Source: Malania oleifera (Eukaryota; Streptophyta; Magnoliopsida; Santalales; Ximeniaceae). Taken from it: 64,000 bases of DNA. Every line of letters begins with the position of its first letter. Position 1 is the first letter of the stretch. This document shows positions 46,313-58,175 of this stretch, piece after piece. Under the pieces are notes generated by a model. The model searched no databases and was not told where the DNA came from. It saw only the letters and a list, made by a program, of their open reading frames with translations. The DNA lies in contig NC_080420.1 in NCBI RefSeq assembly GCF_029873635.1, forward strand, positions 55,079,457-55,143,456. Direction: 5' to 3'. Both the position numbers and the translations under genes were made by a program.

Positions 46313-47047
46313 GTAGTTACATTCTGAAAATACATCGTTCATCATATAATCGTCAAAACTATCACAATATACTCATCGTTTCATAATATTTGAAAATATG
46401 CTTCACTCGTAAAATCGTTCACATCATGATTCACTTCACATAAAAGTAATGTTCATGCCACACATATGCCGTTTAAAGTCATGTTTCATGTTCTAAAATC
46501 GTCATTTCTAGCATCTCGTACATACATATACTTTTTAATCATAATAGTAGTATTTTCCAAACATACGTTTCATATATGATAAACAAATATAACATATGCT
46601 TTTCTGAAAATAAATGTACTCATAAATTATAATAGCTTGTATGGAAAATATCTGTTTTAATTTATTTCCTTACCTGGCCACTGAGAAAGCCCCTCAAATT
46701 CCTAGCCTGACCCCTGTAGGATTTCCTATTCAATACCCTAAAACTCAAAATTTCCAATATTAAACATCCGTATTTTCATGCGTACATCAATTTCCATAGC
46801 TACCTCAAAGTCTAATTTGGCTTAAAAAGCCTTACCTCAACCAAGAGATGATTTCCAACTTCGTTTTCCCAACGATCCGCTCTGGCAAACTCGTAGTGAA
46901 CTTTGCCAGGAACGTCGTGGTAGCCTCAAATCTTCGATTCGGCAACTCGTGGGGCCAAAATCGAAGAAAGAGAGTGAAAGGGCTGAAGGGGAGAGAGAGG
47001 AGAGAGAGAGAGAGGCATGAAAAGTGATTAAAAATCGGGTTTTTCCA

Positions 47048-47305
47048 TATTTATACAGGGGATTTCGTCGACGAGCAGCACCTTTTGTCGACGAATTCTC
47101 ATTAATTTCGTCGATGAAATTCAGTCTTCGTCGACGAAATTTAGTCTGCTCCAAAACCTCGCTCGGCTTTTCTTCATCGACGAAGCCTTGTGTTTGTCGA
47201 CGAAATTATTGAAGCCTTCGTTGACGAAACCCTGTGTTCGTTGATGAATTCAGGCAATGTCAAAAATTATTTTTAACCCCTAAATGTAATGTCGTCGACG
47301 AAGTC
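47048..47305 (-). promoter_or_regulatory. LTR L promoter: TCGTCGACGAA array and TATA box
   Basis: At 47063-47305 copies such as TTCGTCGACGAGC, TTGTCGACGAATT, TTCGTCGACGAAA, TTGTCGACGAAAT and CGTCGACGAAG, upstream (minus strand) of TATA at 47057-47048. Confidence 0.65.
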
Positions 47306-47990
47306 TACAGCCTCCTTCTATTTCTGTTTCTATATCCCTCCCTCTTTATTATTTAAATTCCATTTAAAAATTTGGGTCGTTACAATTATGTGATACAAAG
47401 ATTGCTTGTCGGCACTCTCACGCACTTATTACATAGATAACAAATATATTTGAGAGTTGACATATTAGACCACACTAAGCTTACATATTAAATCATTTTG
47501 TGGTGTTTGTGACTGAGCGCATCTGGGTACATATCTGCTTTACATGAAAGCACAATCACTATACCGATATTCTTTGATTGTAAAATTTGAGTGTTTCCGG
47601 GCATCGCCTAAGGGGGCGGTAATCCATCCCGGTAAAGATTGGTTGTAAAAGTTGAGGTTAGGCCTGTGCTAATTGACCTAGTTTGTTTAGGTGCCGCTCC
47701 ACCCATTTAAGTGAGCAAGTATAGTGGCAATCCTTGTGCTTGTTAGCCAAGGAGGGGGCGTAGGCAATTGGCCAAACCTCGATAACATCTCTATGTGTCA
47801 CTCTTACTTTACTGCTTTCTGGTGCATGTGTTGTTGATTAAATTGCTTTATTTAATTTCTGGTATATTTACATTACTTGCACTAGATTGACCATATGGTT
47901 GTGAATATACTGGTGTTAGAATAATTACCTTGGGATTAGATTTTGAAAATACCAATGCACCCCCCTTTTGGGATCACGTTAAAGCTAACA

Positions 47991-48950
47991 TATACTCTCT
48001 CATACACTCATTCCTTTACTAAACCAAACATTGTGAGAGTTATTTGAGTGATTTTACATTGCTAGAAACTTTCATTGCATTGTTGTTGTTTGATTTTCAT
48101 ATTGAGAGTTGAGCAAATATTTTTCCCCCGATTTTATTTAATAAATCTGTGTGTGGGAAAAATCTTATAGCTAATGAGTCTTTGCATCTTCATTGCAAGA
48201 CTCATTGAGCTTGTATTTTTTAGTGTGCAAAAATATTTTTCACAAACTCATTTTTGAATATCTCTTTGTGCTTGAATATTGAGAAAATATTTTTGAGATA
48301 TTTAGAATACTCTTGGTAGAAATCTTTCAAACCCTAAACTGTGATTAAGATTTTCATCTATACATAGTTTAAAAGATTAGCTTATTGATACACTCTTGTG
48401 CGTGATTGAATATAGACATTACTCTAAGTGTTGATTGCACACATATACATCTAAGCTTATAGTTCTTACATTATCGGTATGTGTTGATTATACTGGTGCA
48501 AATCTGCTTGATTGAGAAGCATATAATATGTACACATTCTGTATTATGATTCTGTTGTATTCCAGGCATGGCCTGAGGGGGCGTTAATCCAGTTCAGAAG
48601 GATTGATTGTAAAAGGTTGAGATCAGCGCTGTGTTAATTTGACCTCGTTGTATTACGGTGCCACTCCACCCGTGAAGTGATCCTTAGTGTAATCCTTGTG
48701 CTTGTGAGCCAAGGTGAGGACGTAGGCCATTTTCCAAACCTCAATAACATATCTGGTGTTATCTTTCTTTTCTTGCATGCGTAATTAGCTTACTAGTGTA
48801 ATTTAATTTTTGCATATATATTGATCTATTTTATATCTGCATTAGATTGACCCTAGGGTTGTATAATACTGTTGCTGGTTAAATGACCTAGGGGAGAAAT
48901 TTTAAAATACCAATTCACCCCCACTTTTGGGATTACAGTAAAGCTAACAC
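47991..48950 (+). mobile_element. LTR E3, 3' part only
   Basis: Begins in mid-LTR at TATACTCTCTCATACACTC and ends AAAGCTAACA at 48950; strongly similar to 36912-37872 of E1. It interrupts gag of gypsy element H (48951-49096). The left break coincides with the end of E2. Confidence 0.8.
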
Positions 48951-49096
48951 AATGGCCGATCTAGTTCTCTCTGAGTTTCCTTCTTAGAATGACGTTCTAT
49001 GCTACGCAGCACCGCCGAGACATCAACGCCATCCTCACTGGAGGTATCCAAGTGTTTATCTCCTTTGATATCAACGTCCTTCCCCTTGGGATTCAT
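48951..49096 (-). pseudogene. Element H: gag N-terminus
   Basis: Minus strand from the ATG at 49096: MNPKGKDVDIKGDKHLDTSS, then EDGVDVSAVLRSIERHSKKE, open to 48951 where LTR E3 cuts it. The start MNPKGKD resembles F's MDPKDND and both are preceded by a TTCAG-like stretch, so H and F are related gypsy elements. Leader 49097-49495 has no other ORF. Confidence 0.6.
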
Positions 49097-49495
49097 CCTG
49101 AAGATAGGATAGAAAAAAGTTTAGAATCTCCTCATTTATCGTAACTGAAAAAAAATTTAAAATGAAAAGCTACTTTAGCATAGAAGTTCTAGTCTACGAT
49201 TTGTTCATACCGTCTTACCACAAAACCGTAACACCGACAAAACAAACATAATCAACTGACCTAGCATTCCGAATTATGTGCCCAAATTCCAGTGTCTCAA
49301 CCCAGAAATGAAACCATTAATGGATTTACCGTAGTTTTCTAGAAATCGTCATCCTTAGAAAAATATAGAAGACCATAAAAGGATCTCTGCCTCTAAGTTT
49401 CCAGACCACTATTCCTAGCCTACCCACTCTTATCCTTATCCTAACTCGAACCTATACTCTAGTATTAATCATCTTTAAAGTCTGCAGAATCGTTT

Positions 49496-49508
49496 GGTTC
49501 AGATACCA
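49496..49508 (-). other. Element H primer-binding site
   Basis: Minus strand TGGTATCTGAACC, two substitutions from the tRNA-Met type TGGTATCAGAGCC; three bases from the LTR. Confidence 0.75.
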
Positions 49509-49511
49509 TCT

Positions 49512-51081
49512 TGTAACGCCCCGAACCCATCAAGTGGGGCCTGAAGGTTACGTGTTTCTTTCACCTATTTCTAATACCATAAACTATATTCACATAGCAA
49601 AATTAAAATAAACAACCTCAATATAAATACCGGATTCTATTTATAAATCCCGAAAACAACTGCATCCATCTGTTTATATTACATCCCGAAATTTAAAAAC
49701 ATAAACTATAATTAAATTGTTATTATGAACACTCCAAAATTTACCAAATATGCTACCCAACCCGGATCTCTAAGCTCGATCACCTGATGGACATGAAAAT
49801 ATAACCATTTCTTAGGGTGAGACACATCTCAGTAAGGAAGAATAAATTATAACACTGTGTGGTAGAGAATTTATATAAATACAAAATATAATCATTTAAT
49901 GTTCATCGTCAGTAAAAGAAGCACAAACAAATCAAATTCCCACATACATAATTATTTTTAATGATAGTTCCCGAGAATAGGGAAGATTACCCGCCCATAC
50001 AAGTAACTTTCCTCTGCTCTAACACCAATGCTTGGGCACTCACCTTACTCAGTAAGCCCTCGGGTTATGTATATAGGCAAAGTCTCTGAGAATAGGGAAG
50101 TTTACCCACCTATACAAGTAACTTCCCTCTATTTGGTTCTAGACTGAAAATTACCTGGAGTGCCTTTCTTAGTAAGCCCTCGAGCGGAGAGTTTTACTTT
50201 ATCAAAATTATTTATGTAATTAAGTTCACACACATCCATAATAAACCATTTCACTAAGAATTATATATACACACACCACCACACACATCCACACAGGATA
50301 CCGTCCACACAGGACTCACATCCACACAGGAAATATTGTCCACACAAGACTCACATCCACACAAGATACCATCCACACATGATTCACACCCACACAAGAT
50401 ACATATCATGGCCCACAAAGGCGCCTTCATCTACATAGGAAATAACGCGGCTCATACAAACACCACTATTCTCCAGTATCCAATTCCCTTGACCTACCCT
50501 TAGTATATCAGTAGAATAACCTCCTCAGGCCTGCCAATGCTCTACCCTAATATACAATGAATATATACGAAGTCCACAGGCCTACCAACATATATCATGA
50601 TTATATCTAGGCAATATAACGAACTCCTCAGGCTTGCCAGCGTTATATTGTGATACACACGAATAACCACACAAAATGACCCATTCACACACATCACATT
50701 ATTCATCACAATAATCACAAATAGCAAATATTCACAACCAATCCATATTCATAGCTAAATTGTATCCTCAACCAGCCGATATTCACAAGCAGTTAGTATT
50801 TACTACGAATCAACATTCACAACAACCAGTTAAATTGTGAAAGTTGCATTCATGCCACACAATTTTATCCCACATATATTTATTATATATCAAAAATCAT
50901 TATTTATTAAATTCCTAAGTATTCATATAAATCATACCTAAATATATATAATTTTTGTATACTCGAATTTAATTGGTTTAAAATTAATAAAAAAAACCCT
51001 GCTATAATTAATTTCCCTTACATGGTTTCCTAGATTACGCCCGCGAAGACCCCAAACGATGTCTACGGCACGCACCCGAAT
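49512..51081 (-). mobile_element. Element H 5' LTR (Ty3/gypsy), truncated
   Basis: Plus-strand left edge TGTAACGCCCCGAACCC at 49512. The right side stops at 51081 where copia LTR I begins, with no convincing terminal CA, so the U3 start is missing. Holds a duplicated about 120-base block (GAGAATAGGGAAGATTACCC at 49973 and GAGAATAGGGAAGTTTACCC at 50093). Confidence 0.72.
50290..50405. repeat. Array of about seven 16-18-bp units in LTR H
   Basis: Repeated CCACACAGGA(TACC/CTCA) and CCACACAAGA(CTCA/TACC) words, alternating in two forms. Confidence 0.8.
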
Positions 51082-52480
51082 TGTTGGCTTTTTGAGTCAA
51101 ATCCCTGTTTTGATGCTGACAAACCACCAGTATCTTATGTGTGCATTTAGTGTGTGAACATGTTTTCATTTCAACACGAACATAAGATACCAAAAAATGG
51201 ATACCAGCTAGAACAAAAAGCTCACACTCTCTTGGCATTTTCCATGAAGGTTAAAGAGCAAAGAAGATTAAGAAAAAGACATTTTGATTTTATTTATATA
51301 ATGCATTTAAGTTTTTATATGTTGGTCTATAATAACTACATACGTCTTGCATGATATGTCTTTATGCTCAAGACAAAACCGTAAACAGACCTTAGGGCTG
51401 ACTTTGGTCAACCGAAGGTCGACCGATGCTAGGTTTTTTAGGGTAAATTAAAATGCCTAGACCTTAGAGAGATCCTAGGTCCTTGCACTTGCATTTAGAA
51501 AAGTCCCCATTTTTATTTATGCTATCAAGGAAAATTTATTTTCAAAAATAGGATTTAATTACACAACTTTAGTGTGTTCGGTCGACCGAACCTGAACACA
51601 CATAGACCTTCGGTCGACCAAACCTCCCCAGGGTCAAAGGTTTGACCATTTGGTCAACCAATCTTAAAATGAACATCAACGCCATGGTCGACCAAACTGG
51701 CACGTGGGGATTTCCCAATGCCTTGGTCGACCGAACCTTTAGTTATAAAATAGCTTGGTCGACTGAACGTGCAAATCTGGTCAACCAAACTCACCCTGGT
51801 TGACCGAACCTTAGAGGTTCAAAATCACCCCAAATATGGTTGACCAAAACCTCAGTTCAAAGATACCATGGTCGACCGAACTGAGTAATCTGGTCAACCG
51901 AACCTTAAAAATGGTCGACCGAACCTCTCAAGTTGGAAACTTTTAGGGCTAAAATGTCATTAATTTTTAATTAAACTTTTCCAAAATACCAAGCATGTCC
52001 CTAACGGTCATAATTTTCAAAAAATCTATAAATATCCATTCATTTGCTTTGATTAGGAACTTTGATTAACCCAAATTTTTCTCTAATCCATTGTTAATCA
52101 AAATTCCCCCAAAACGTTTTTTATTGTTCAAATCATTCTTTTGGGGCCAAATTGTTTATACAAATCTCTCCAACTCTCTTACATGCATTTATTTTCAAAA
52201 TCATTTTTGAGGAGAGTAATTTATTTAGGGCATTTTATTTGCTTTTACTCTCACATAACTTTTATCTTTGAAAAATATTTTTGAGAGTATTGCTTAAGTT
52301 TTCTCTCGGTTATTTCTTTGATAAATATTTTTATGGAGAAAATTATTTACAATACAAATATATTCTTGAGCTTAAATTCCTAAATTCTCCAAATATTCTT
52401 TGTTTGCAAAAATATTTATAGGAGAACAATAATACTCATTTTTCCATGACCATTGTAAAGGCAAGTCACTATTACGCCAT
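51082..52480 (+). mobile_element. Copia LTR I (Sirevirus-like), 3' edge unclear
   Basis: Starts TGTTGGCTTTTTGAGTCAAA, like LTRs A and D. A GGTCGACCGAACC array fills 51405-51930 (about 14 variants), and TATAAATA lies at 52027-52034. I do not find the CAATTCACCCCC tract or a PBS; the text runs into a decayed gag at about 52490, so the LTR is truncated. Confidence 0.72.
51405..52034 (+). promoter_or_regulatory. LTR I promoter: GGTCGACCGAAC array and TATA box
   Basis: Variants include TTCGGTCGACCGAACC, TGGTCGACCAAACT, TTGGTCGACCGAACC and TGGTCGACCGAACTG; same motif as E1 in a different LTR family. TATAAATA at 52027-52034. Confidence 0.65.
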
Positions 52481-52503
52481 TCATGTGACGTTAAGCACAA
52501 ACA

Positions 52504-53640
52504 ATGCCAGAGCAGGTAGAAGAAAGGCTTATTAGGTTAGAAGTGAATCAGGATGAGGTGAGTCAAGATATAAAATATTTTAAAGAGTAGATGAATCAAA
52601 TCATGGTAATGCTTTCTAAAACCATAAAAGGGAAAAGGAATGGTAGCAAACCTTGAAGAACCTGATCAAGAAAATCCTCCTAAGGAAGGGTGTGGATCAG
52701 TTCCTTTTGCCCAAAGTTCGACCACAAGGAAGCCACCACAAGCCCAATATTAGCCAAGAACAATGCCAAAGTCAATGATAGAAAAGGGCTAAGGATCAGC
52801 ATGGCAAAACCATGGGCAATCAGATCAGACCAAACAAAGGTACAAATGATTGAGAAAATGGTCAGAGTTATGGAAGGGAATAGTTATATAGATTTAGTAG
52901 ATACTATGCTTTTATTTTTATTTCTTAGCTATGTTTGCTTCCAAATGTTATGATTCCTCCCAAATTTAAGACACTTGATTTCAAGAAAAACAATAATTCC
53001 AAATGTCCTCAAACCCATCTTTTAATGTACCGTAGCTAGATGGTGGCATATGCACACAATGATATGTTTTTGATGCACTACTTTTAGGACAGTTTGATAG
53101 CGTCTACCATGAGATGGTACCTCTAGCCAGATAGGGCAAGGATTTAAACATGGAAAGATTTGGGTAATACTTTTATGACCCAATATAAGCATGTGATCCG
53201 ACCAGCACTTGGCATATTAACCCTAGAGAATATGGAAAAGGAGCCATAAGAGACTTTTTGAGAATACACAAATATGTGGTGGTGTAGGTGAAGCCACACA
53301 TACTAGAGGAAGAAACCATCACCTTGTTTCTAAACACCTTCCTATTATAGTATGATGTTAGGGAGTACCACTACGGATTTTGGTGACCTCATTAAGTTCG
53401 AAGAGCAGGACAAAATGGAGATAAACGGTGAAAAGATAAAATAATAAGATATGGAACAAAAAACAAGGGATATATGAACAACAAAACAGAAAGAGGGAGA
53501 GGTGCAAATGGTGGTAGAATAACATCAATTGTATTTATCAGCTAGACAAGAAGCCCTCTGAAGGAAAGAAAAAGGCTGACTGCCAACCTATTCCTATACA
53601 ATGTGATATGTACCCTATATTAATAAGCAATACAACATGA
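52504..53640 (+). pseudogene. Decayed gag of a Tat/Ogre-like gypsy element
   Basis: ATG at 52504: MPEQVEERLIRLEVNQDEVS. After several stops the frame 52690-52953 holds MIEKMVRVMEGNSYIDLVD. Further pieces MVAYAHNDMFLMHYF, DSLIAST-MRWYL, MTQYKHVIRPALGILTLENM and TTDFGDLIKFEEQDKME follow. The order (VMEGN, then AYAHN...HYFQDSL, then W.L, then QYKH, then LENMEK) is that of gag from the Tat branch as I recall it. More than eight stops; no pol follows. Confidence 0.65.
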
Positions 53641-54963
53641 AGAAATGAGAAGTAGATGAATAAAGTCTTGCGCTACTATTACATATAACCTATGTAAGTT
53701 ATAAATTGATTTGAGGGTGAATGAAGGATTCGTAAATGATCAATGATACTTTATTTAGGTTAGCTTGGCATAGATTTAAAGCCATCTAGTCTATGACACG
53801 TCTACTATGTAAATGGGTGTTTGTGATATGTTAGCCAACCTAGCTCAGCTCATGACATGTTAACTAGCTGAACTTGACCCTAACACGTTAGCTAGGTTAG
53901 CTCAACTCATGACATTTTTTTTTTCTTGATGACCCACAGTTTCAATTTGGATAAGCCCTTTGGTCCTACAGAAACAACACCAAGAGATAAAAATATTGCC
54001 ATGCATCCCTAGTAATTTACAAAACAAACGACAAGTGAAAAACTAAACCTGTGACCGTAGGGTCCCCAAATCCCAACTTTGTCTTTACCACTTGCAAACA
54101 AGCCGGGTGGTGTAGGTTCGCTTAGAACAATGACACACCAACTAGGCTAGTTTGGTAATGTCATTATGATAAATTGAGAAATGCTAATTAATTTAGACAC
54201 TATTGTCAAACAGCGAACCCATTATAGCATATAATACAAATTAGGAATGATACTTTCTTCAATATTAATGGAGGATTTACATCATAATTCCACTCCAATT
54301 AAAGAGATTAACAAAATATTAAAAGCATATCAAAAGGTAGAATACCTAACAAAAAAAATATAAATTTATTGTAAGTGTTTAAAAATGCTAAAATTTATTT
54401 ATGTGCTTGTTCACTTGAATTTCAATATATTTCATTTGATTAAGTTTTGATGATTTTTGAAACAAAGATTTATATACTTAATTTATTAATTTCTTATCAC
54501 ATTATATTGTTGAATAATTATAAAATAAGTTTAGGAATTAAAATTTTCATGTCATTAGATGACCATGGTCATGAAATGACCCTTAACACATCTCATGCAG
54601 ACACACTCTTCTTTGTGTTGAAAATTTCTTAATGTGCTAGCTACATTATTTCTACTCACAAGATCATCACAGACTCATGCTTAACAATTATTCTTCATTA
54701 TCGTTTATGTGTGGTATAATTTAAATTGAAGTCATGTTTTGAGTTGTCAAACAATTTTAAAATATTTTTAATCTCTTAAATTTCAAAATTCATTAGATAC
54801 ACTTTAAATTGACTTATTTGCTAATTGGAAAGTGTCTTTTCTAATTGCCTAATTGATTGGTCGAAATTTGAATTGACCCTATGATTAGTTTATTATGTAT
54901 TTAAATTGAGTGTTCTTGTTTTCCCTTTGGAAAGTAATTTGAAGGCTCAATGTTTACTTATAA
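53641..54963. other. Intergenic, no gene
   Basis: AT-rich. At 53770-53930 the words CATGACATGTTAACTAGCT and ACACGTTAGCTAGGTTAGCT recur loosely. A poly-T stretch at 53917 and GC-richer text to 54130 have no recognisable origin. Confidence 0.4.
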
Positions 54964-54968
54964 GAATA

Positions 54969-56511
54969 AGCCTCTATTTGGGAACACTTAAAAATAGTGC
55001 TTATAATATTTATCACTTAAAATAAGTTCTTGTACAAAAGAAAGTAGTATTTGGTTTGCATTGTAACGGGTACTTATTGCAAAAAATATTTTTCTAAAAC
55101 CATTTTTTGAGAACCTTTTAAGTGAATTTGGAGAAACAATGAAAGATAACTTTTTGGTCACTAATGAGTGGTATTATTCATAAACGAGATTAGTTATATA
55201 TATATATAAGAAATTTTAATTCTTATTTGTAATTTTAAAAATATATTAGAACAAAATCATATATTATTCTATTATTTTTATAGCATATTAATTATTTATA
55301 AAACGTAATTCGATTCTGAAATGAATAAAAATAACCATCTATTAATTTAAATTAATGCTACAAATTAAATAATAATAATTTAATTCGTAATATTATTTTA
55401 ACGTAAATTATTATGATAATCATATATTATAAATATACAGTAAGAACAAGATTATTGTTAGTTAAAAAATATTATATTTTTGTACTTTATAAAAATGAAA
55501 TGTTAATTAAAAATAAAAATTAACATAATTATTAATTAAATTTTTAGTTAAAATCATTATATTTTTAATTTACAATATATTAGAACATAAAATTTATTAT
55601 TTTATTATGTATTATATCATATTAATTATAAATGAAATACAGTTCAATTTTGTAATGAATAAAAATACCATCTATAAAGTTAAACCAAAATTAAATAAAT
55701 TAACATTTTTAATTTAATTATTAATACTACTTTTAACATAAATTATTGTGATAATAATATGCTATAAATATACATTAATATCAAGACTATTATTAAGAAA
55801 AGTAATATTATATGAATTTTGAAATAGAAAATATTTAATTCTTAATTAGAAATATTAATATAATTCAATTTATTTATTAATAATATAGTATTAATATTTA
55901 TTTAAAATATATTAAAAATAATCATATATTATGACATATACAATTCAATTTAAATTTTAATAATTTAATGATATTATTTTATTTAAAATATATTAAAAAG
56001 TATCATATATTATTTTGCTCTGTATATTATGACATATTAGTTATTAATTAAATATAGCTCAATTCTTAAATGAAGAACCATTTATGAATTTAAAGTAAGA
56101 TTAGATAAATTAAAAATTTTAATTCAATTAATGATATTGTTTTATCATGAATTAATCTGATAGTTATATGTTATAAATGTATATCATAACAAGATTATTG
56201 ATAATTAAAAAATAATAATCTTATATTATTTTGTTTAATAGAAAATATGTAAATGTTAATTAAAAATAATTATTATAAAATTTTTAATTAAAAATATTAA
56301 TATTTTAAATCTTAAATATATTTAAAATAATTATATAGCATCATGTAATAAAAGTAAGTATCCAAATTCGATTTATTTTAAATATAACCAAACACCACTT
56401 ATAATTTTCAATATTTTTCTAATGCAGTACTTATTATCAAGTTTATTAAATTCAACATTTTTTTTTCCCTAAAAATCACTTTTACATAAGTGGTTCTAAA
56501 TGATTGAGGTT
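54969..56511. mobile_element. Candidate AT-rich TIR element, 1543 bp
   Basis: Left end AGCCTCTATTTGGGAACACT and right end (reverse complement) AACCTCAATCATTTAGAACC align with small gaps, and inner blocks continue the match (left GTATTTGGTTTGC at 55047; right ACCAAACACCACT at 56389). GAATA flanks both ends (54964-54968, 56512-56516). Interior is over 80% A+T with no ORF. Superfamily not assignable: a 5-bp duplication fits few DNA transposons. Confidence 0.4.
55290..56340. repeat. Three degenerate about 340-410-bp units
   Basis: ATGAATAAAAATAACCATCTA (55320), ATGAATAAAAATACCATCTA (55657) and ATGAAGAACCATTTATGAA (56072) start three blocks. Each is followed about 110 bases later by AAATATACAGTAAGAACAAG (55431), AAATATACATTAATATCAAG (55765) and AAATGTATATCATAACAAG (56175). 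Parallel offsets of about 335 and 410 show tandem triplication within the TIR element. Confidence 0.65.
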
Positions 56512-56516
56512 GAATA

Positions 56517-57658
56517 TTCTCCTTTATGGATGTTTATGTAGTCCTAAAAAATTTTTCACAAGAACAGGCCGCTTGACATTTAGGCAATTGAGGTGCTTTG
56601 CTAATCTTTGGGGCCCCAAATTTTTTTTTTTAATATAATAATGTTAATAGTATTTATGAAATTCTGTTTAATGAAATTAATTTTAAATAAAAATAAAAAT
56701 AAAAAAATAAAATATTAAGGACTTCTAATTAAATCATTATGTTTGGTGAAATAAACTTTAAATAAAAATAAAAATTAAATAAAATATTAAGAATTCCTAA
56801 TTAAATTATTCTCGTGGGCCTTATGCTGGTGAGGAAAATCTAATCTTTGTGCGCCTTCCCATAAGAATTCAATTACCCATAAAGGAAGCAGAAATAGATC
56901 TCCCAACTACCCGCTCCACAGTTGGCCCAAGAAAGGAAAGTATGATAAATTTGGGAACGCAGTTGTCGCTCTCATCCTTTATAAGTAGGAGAAGAAAATT
57001 TAGTTTTGGAAATTAATTTATTATTTTTCCTAAATTTTTAAAATTTTATTTATTTTAAGTTTTAGAATATTTGTATCAACTAAATAAATAAATAGTAGTA
57101 ATTGCTCGTGAAAATAGTTATATTTCATTTTTTTTATTCTTTAAATAATTACAAAAAATTTTAGCTTATTTTCTAATTTGTTAAAATTTATTTAGAAAAG
57201 TTATAAAAAAATATATTTTTATTCATTTTTAGATTTTTGATTTCTTACCTTACAGCTGAGTAAGAAATTTAGATAGGTCATTCAATTGAGTCTCATCTAA
57301 TAAAATCATTCCAAATAATGGGTTCTAATTCCATGTAAGGCTATATGTAATTAAGTGGAATCTACTTTTTGGAGTGATTTTTATGAGTTGGGGCCTAAAG
57401 TGGTCTTTTGGGAGAACTTAATTTTTTTTTTTTTTTGTAAAAAAATAATAAAATTTAAAAAAGTTTTAATTAAATAGAAATTATTATTTTACTTAATTAT
57501 TATATTCTAAAAATTGCTTGTTAGTGCTAGAAAAAGTTGCACATGTTGAAACATAGTAAAAATATTTTTAAATGACTTTCATTAATTTATAGAAATTTAA
57601 TGTATACTTTTATTTTAGTTATATTTTAAATGCACGGGTTTCTTCGCCCATGCGTGTG

Positions 57659-57661
<3 letters not shown>
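56517..57661. other. AT-rich intergenic
   Basis: No gene. Two similar stretches near 56690 and 56760 (AATAAAAATAAAAATTAAATAAAATATTAAG) form a short duplication of about 70 bases. Confidence 0.4.

Positions 57662-57699
<38 letters not shown>
57662..57699. repeat. (GA)n microsatellite
   Basis: About 19 GA dinucleotides. Confidence 0.9.
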
Positions 57700-57705
<6 letters not shown>

Positions 57706-57935
57706 GTAATTTTTTTTAACTTTTTTTTAATTTTTTGGATTACGCACCGGATATCCACGTGTCCGTTTTACGGTCCACGTGACTAATCCTGCGTCCCTTG
57801 AAATTGATCCCATAACTCTAAAGGGAGGGTAAATTTAGGAGTTCAGGAACAGAAACGAGCCCAGAAGGGTTTGAACATCTGATCTCGTGAAAGGCACTCC
57901 CGCAGCCCGCACTATCGCCTGAACCACCCTGGGGG
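57706..57935 (-). mobile_element. tRNA-derived SINE, minus strand
   Basis: Minus strand from 57935: CCCCCAGGGTGGTTCAGGCG begins a tRNA-like head, A box TGGTTCAGGCGATAGT (57926-57911) and B box GTTCAAACCC (57876-57867). The tail is GGATTAGTCACGTGGACCGT and GGTGCGTAATCC, then an A/T-run (57736-57706). The layout matches common plant SINEs. A clear target duplication was not found. Confidence 0.7.
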
Positions 57936-58175
57936 TAAATATAATACAATCAGAGTAATTTTTTATTTTTTGTATGTGTGGAGGAGCGACTGCCAACGAG
58001 TGAGAATAATCAATTCAAAGGGGGCGGTTTGACAACATTTATGCTCATGCGACGCGGGGAAGTAGGCTATGCTTGCTTAATTCATGTCCTTCGCTTGGAC
58101 CATCCAATCAGACGTCGACACGTGAGCGAAATCCAACCCGTTACTGCCTGGCTCGTGACGTGTCGGTCTGTGGTT
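57936..58175. other. Intergenic
   Basis: Moderately GC-rich with CACGTG-type words (58110-58160) but no supported gene; the plus-strand frame 57978-58322 has no recognised domain and runs into the tandem duplication. Confidence 0.35.

Larger units (their letters stand above)
45184..47384 (-). mobile_element. Solo LTR L (Ty3/gypsy), 2201 bp, inserted in E2
   Basis: Plus-strand ends TGTAGCGTCC and GGGTCGTTACA, flanked by ATTAT on both sides (45179-45183, 47385-47389). Minus-strand start TGTAACGACCCAAATTTTTA aligns to LTR K. TATA on the minus strand at 47057-47048 (TGTATAAATA). No coding content: the ORF-sized frames here are chance. Confidence 0.92.
44587..47990 (+). mobile_element. LTR E2 (E-related copia), split by solo LTR L
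   Basis: Present at 44587-45183 and 47385-47990. Ends GGGATCACGTTAAAGCTAACA, preceded by AATGCACCCCCCTTTTGGGA, homologous to but clearly diverged from E1 and E3. Block GGGCATCGCCTAAGGGGGCG (about 47600) matches GGCGTGGTTTGAAGGGGCG in E1. The start is missing: F's LTR ends at 44586. No PBS follows; E3 follows directly. Confidence 0.7.

Noticed and set aside
57860-57935. tRNA gene
   Set aside because: Boxes A and B are present but the acceptor stem does not pair and the body continues into a SINE tail.
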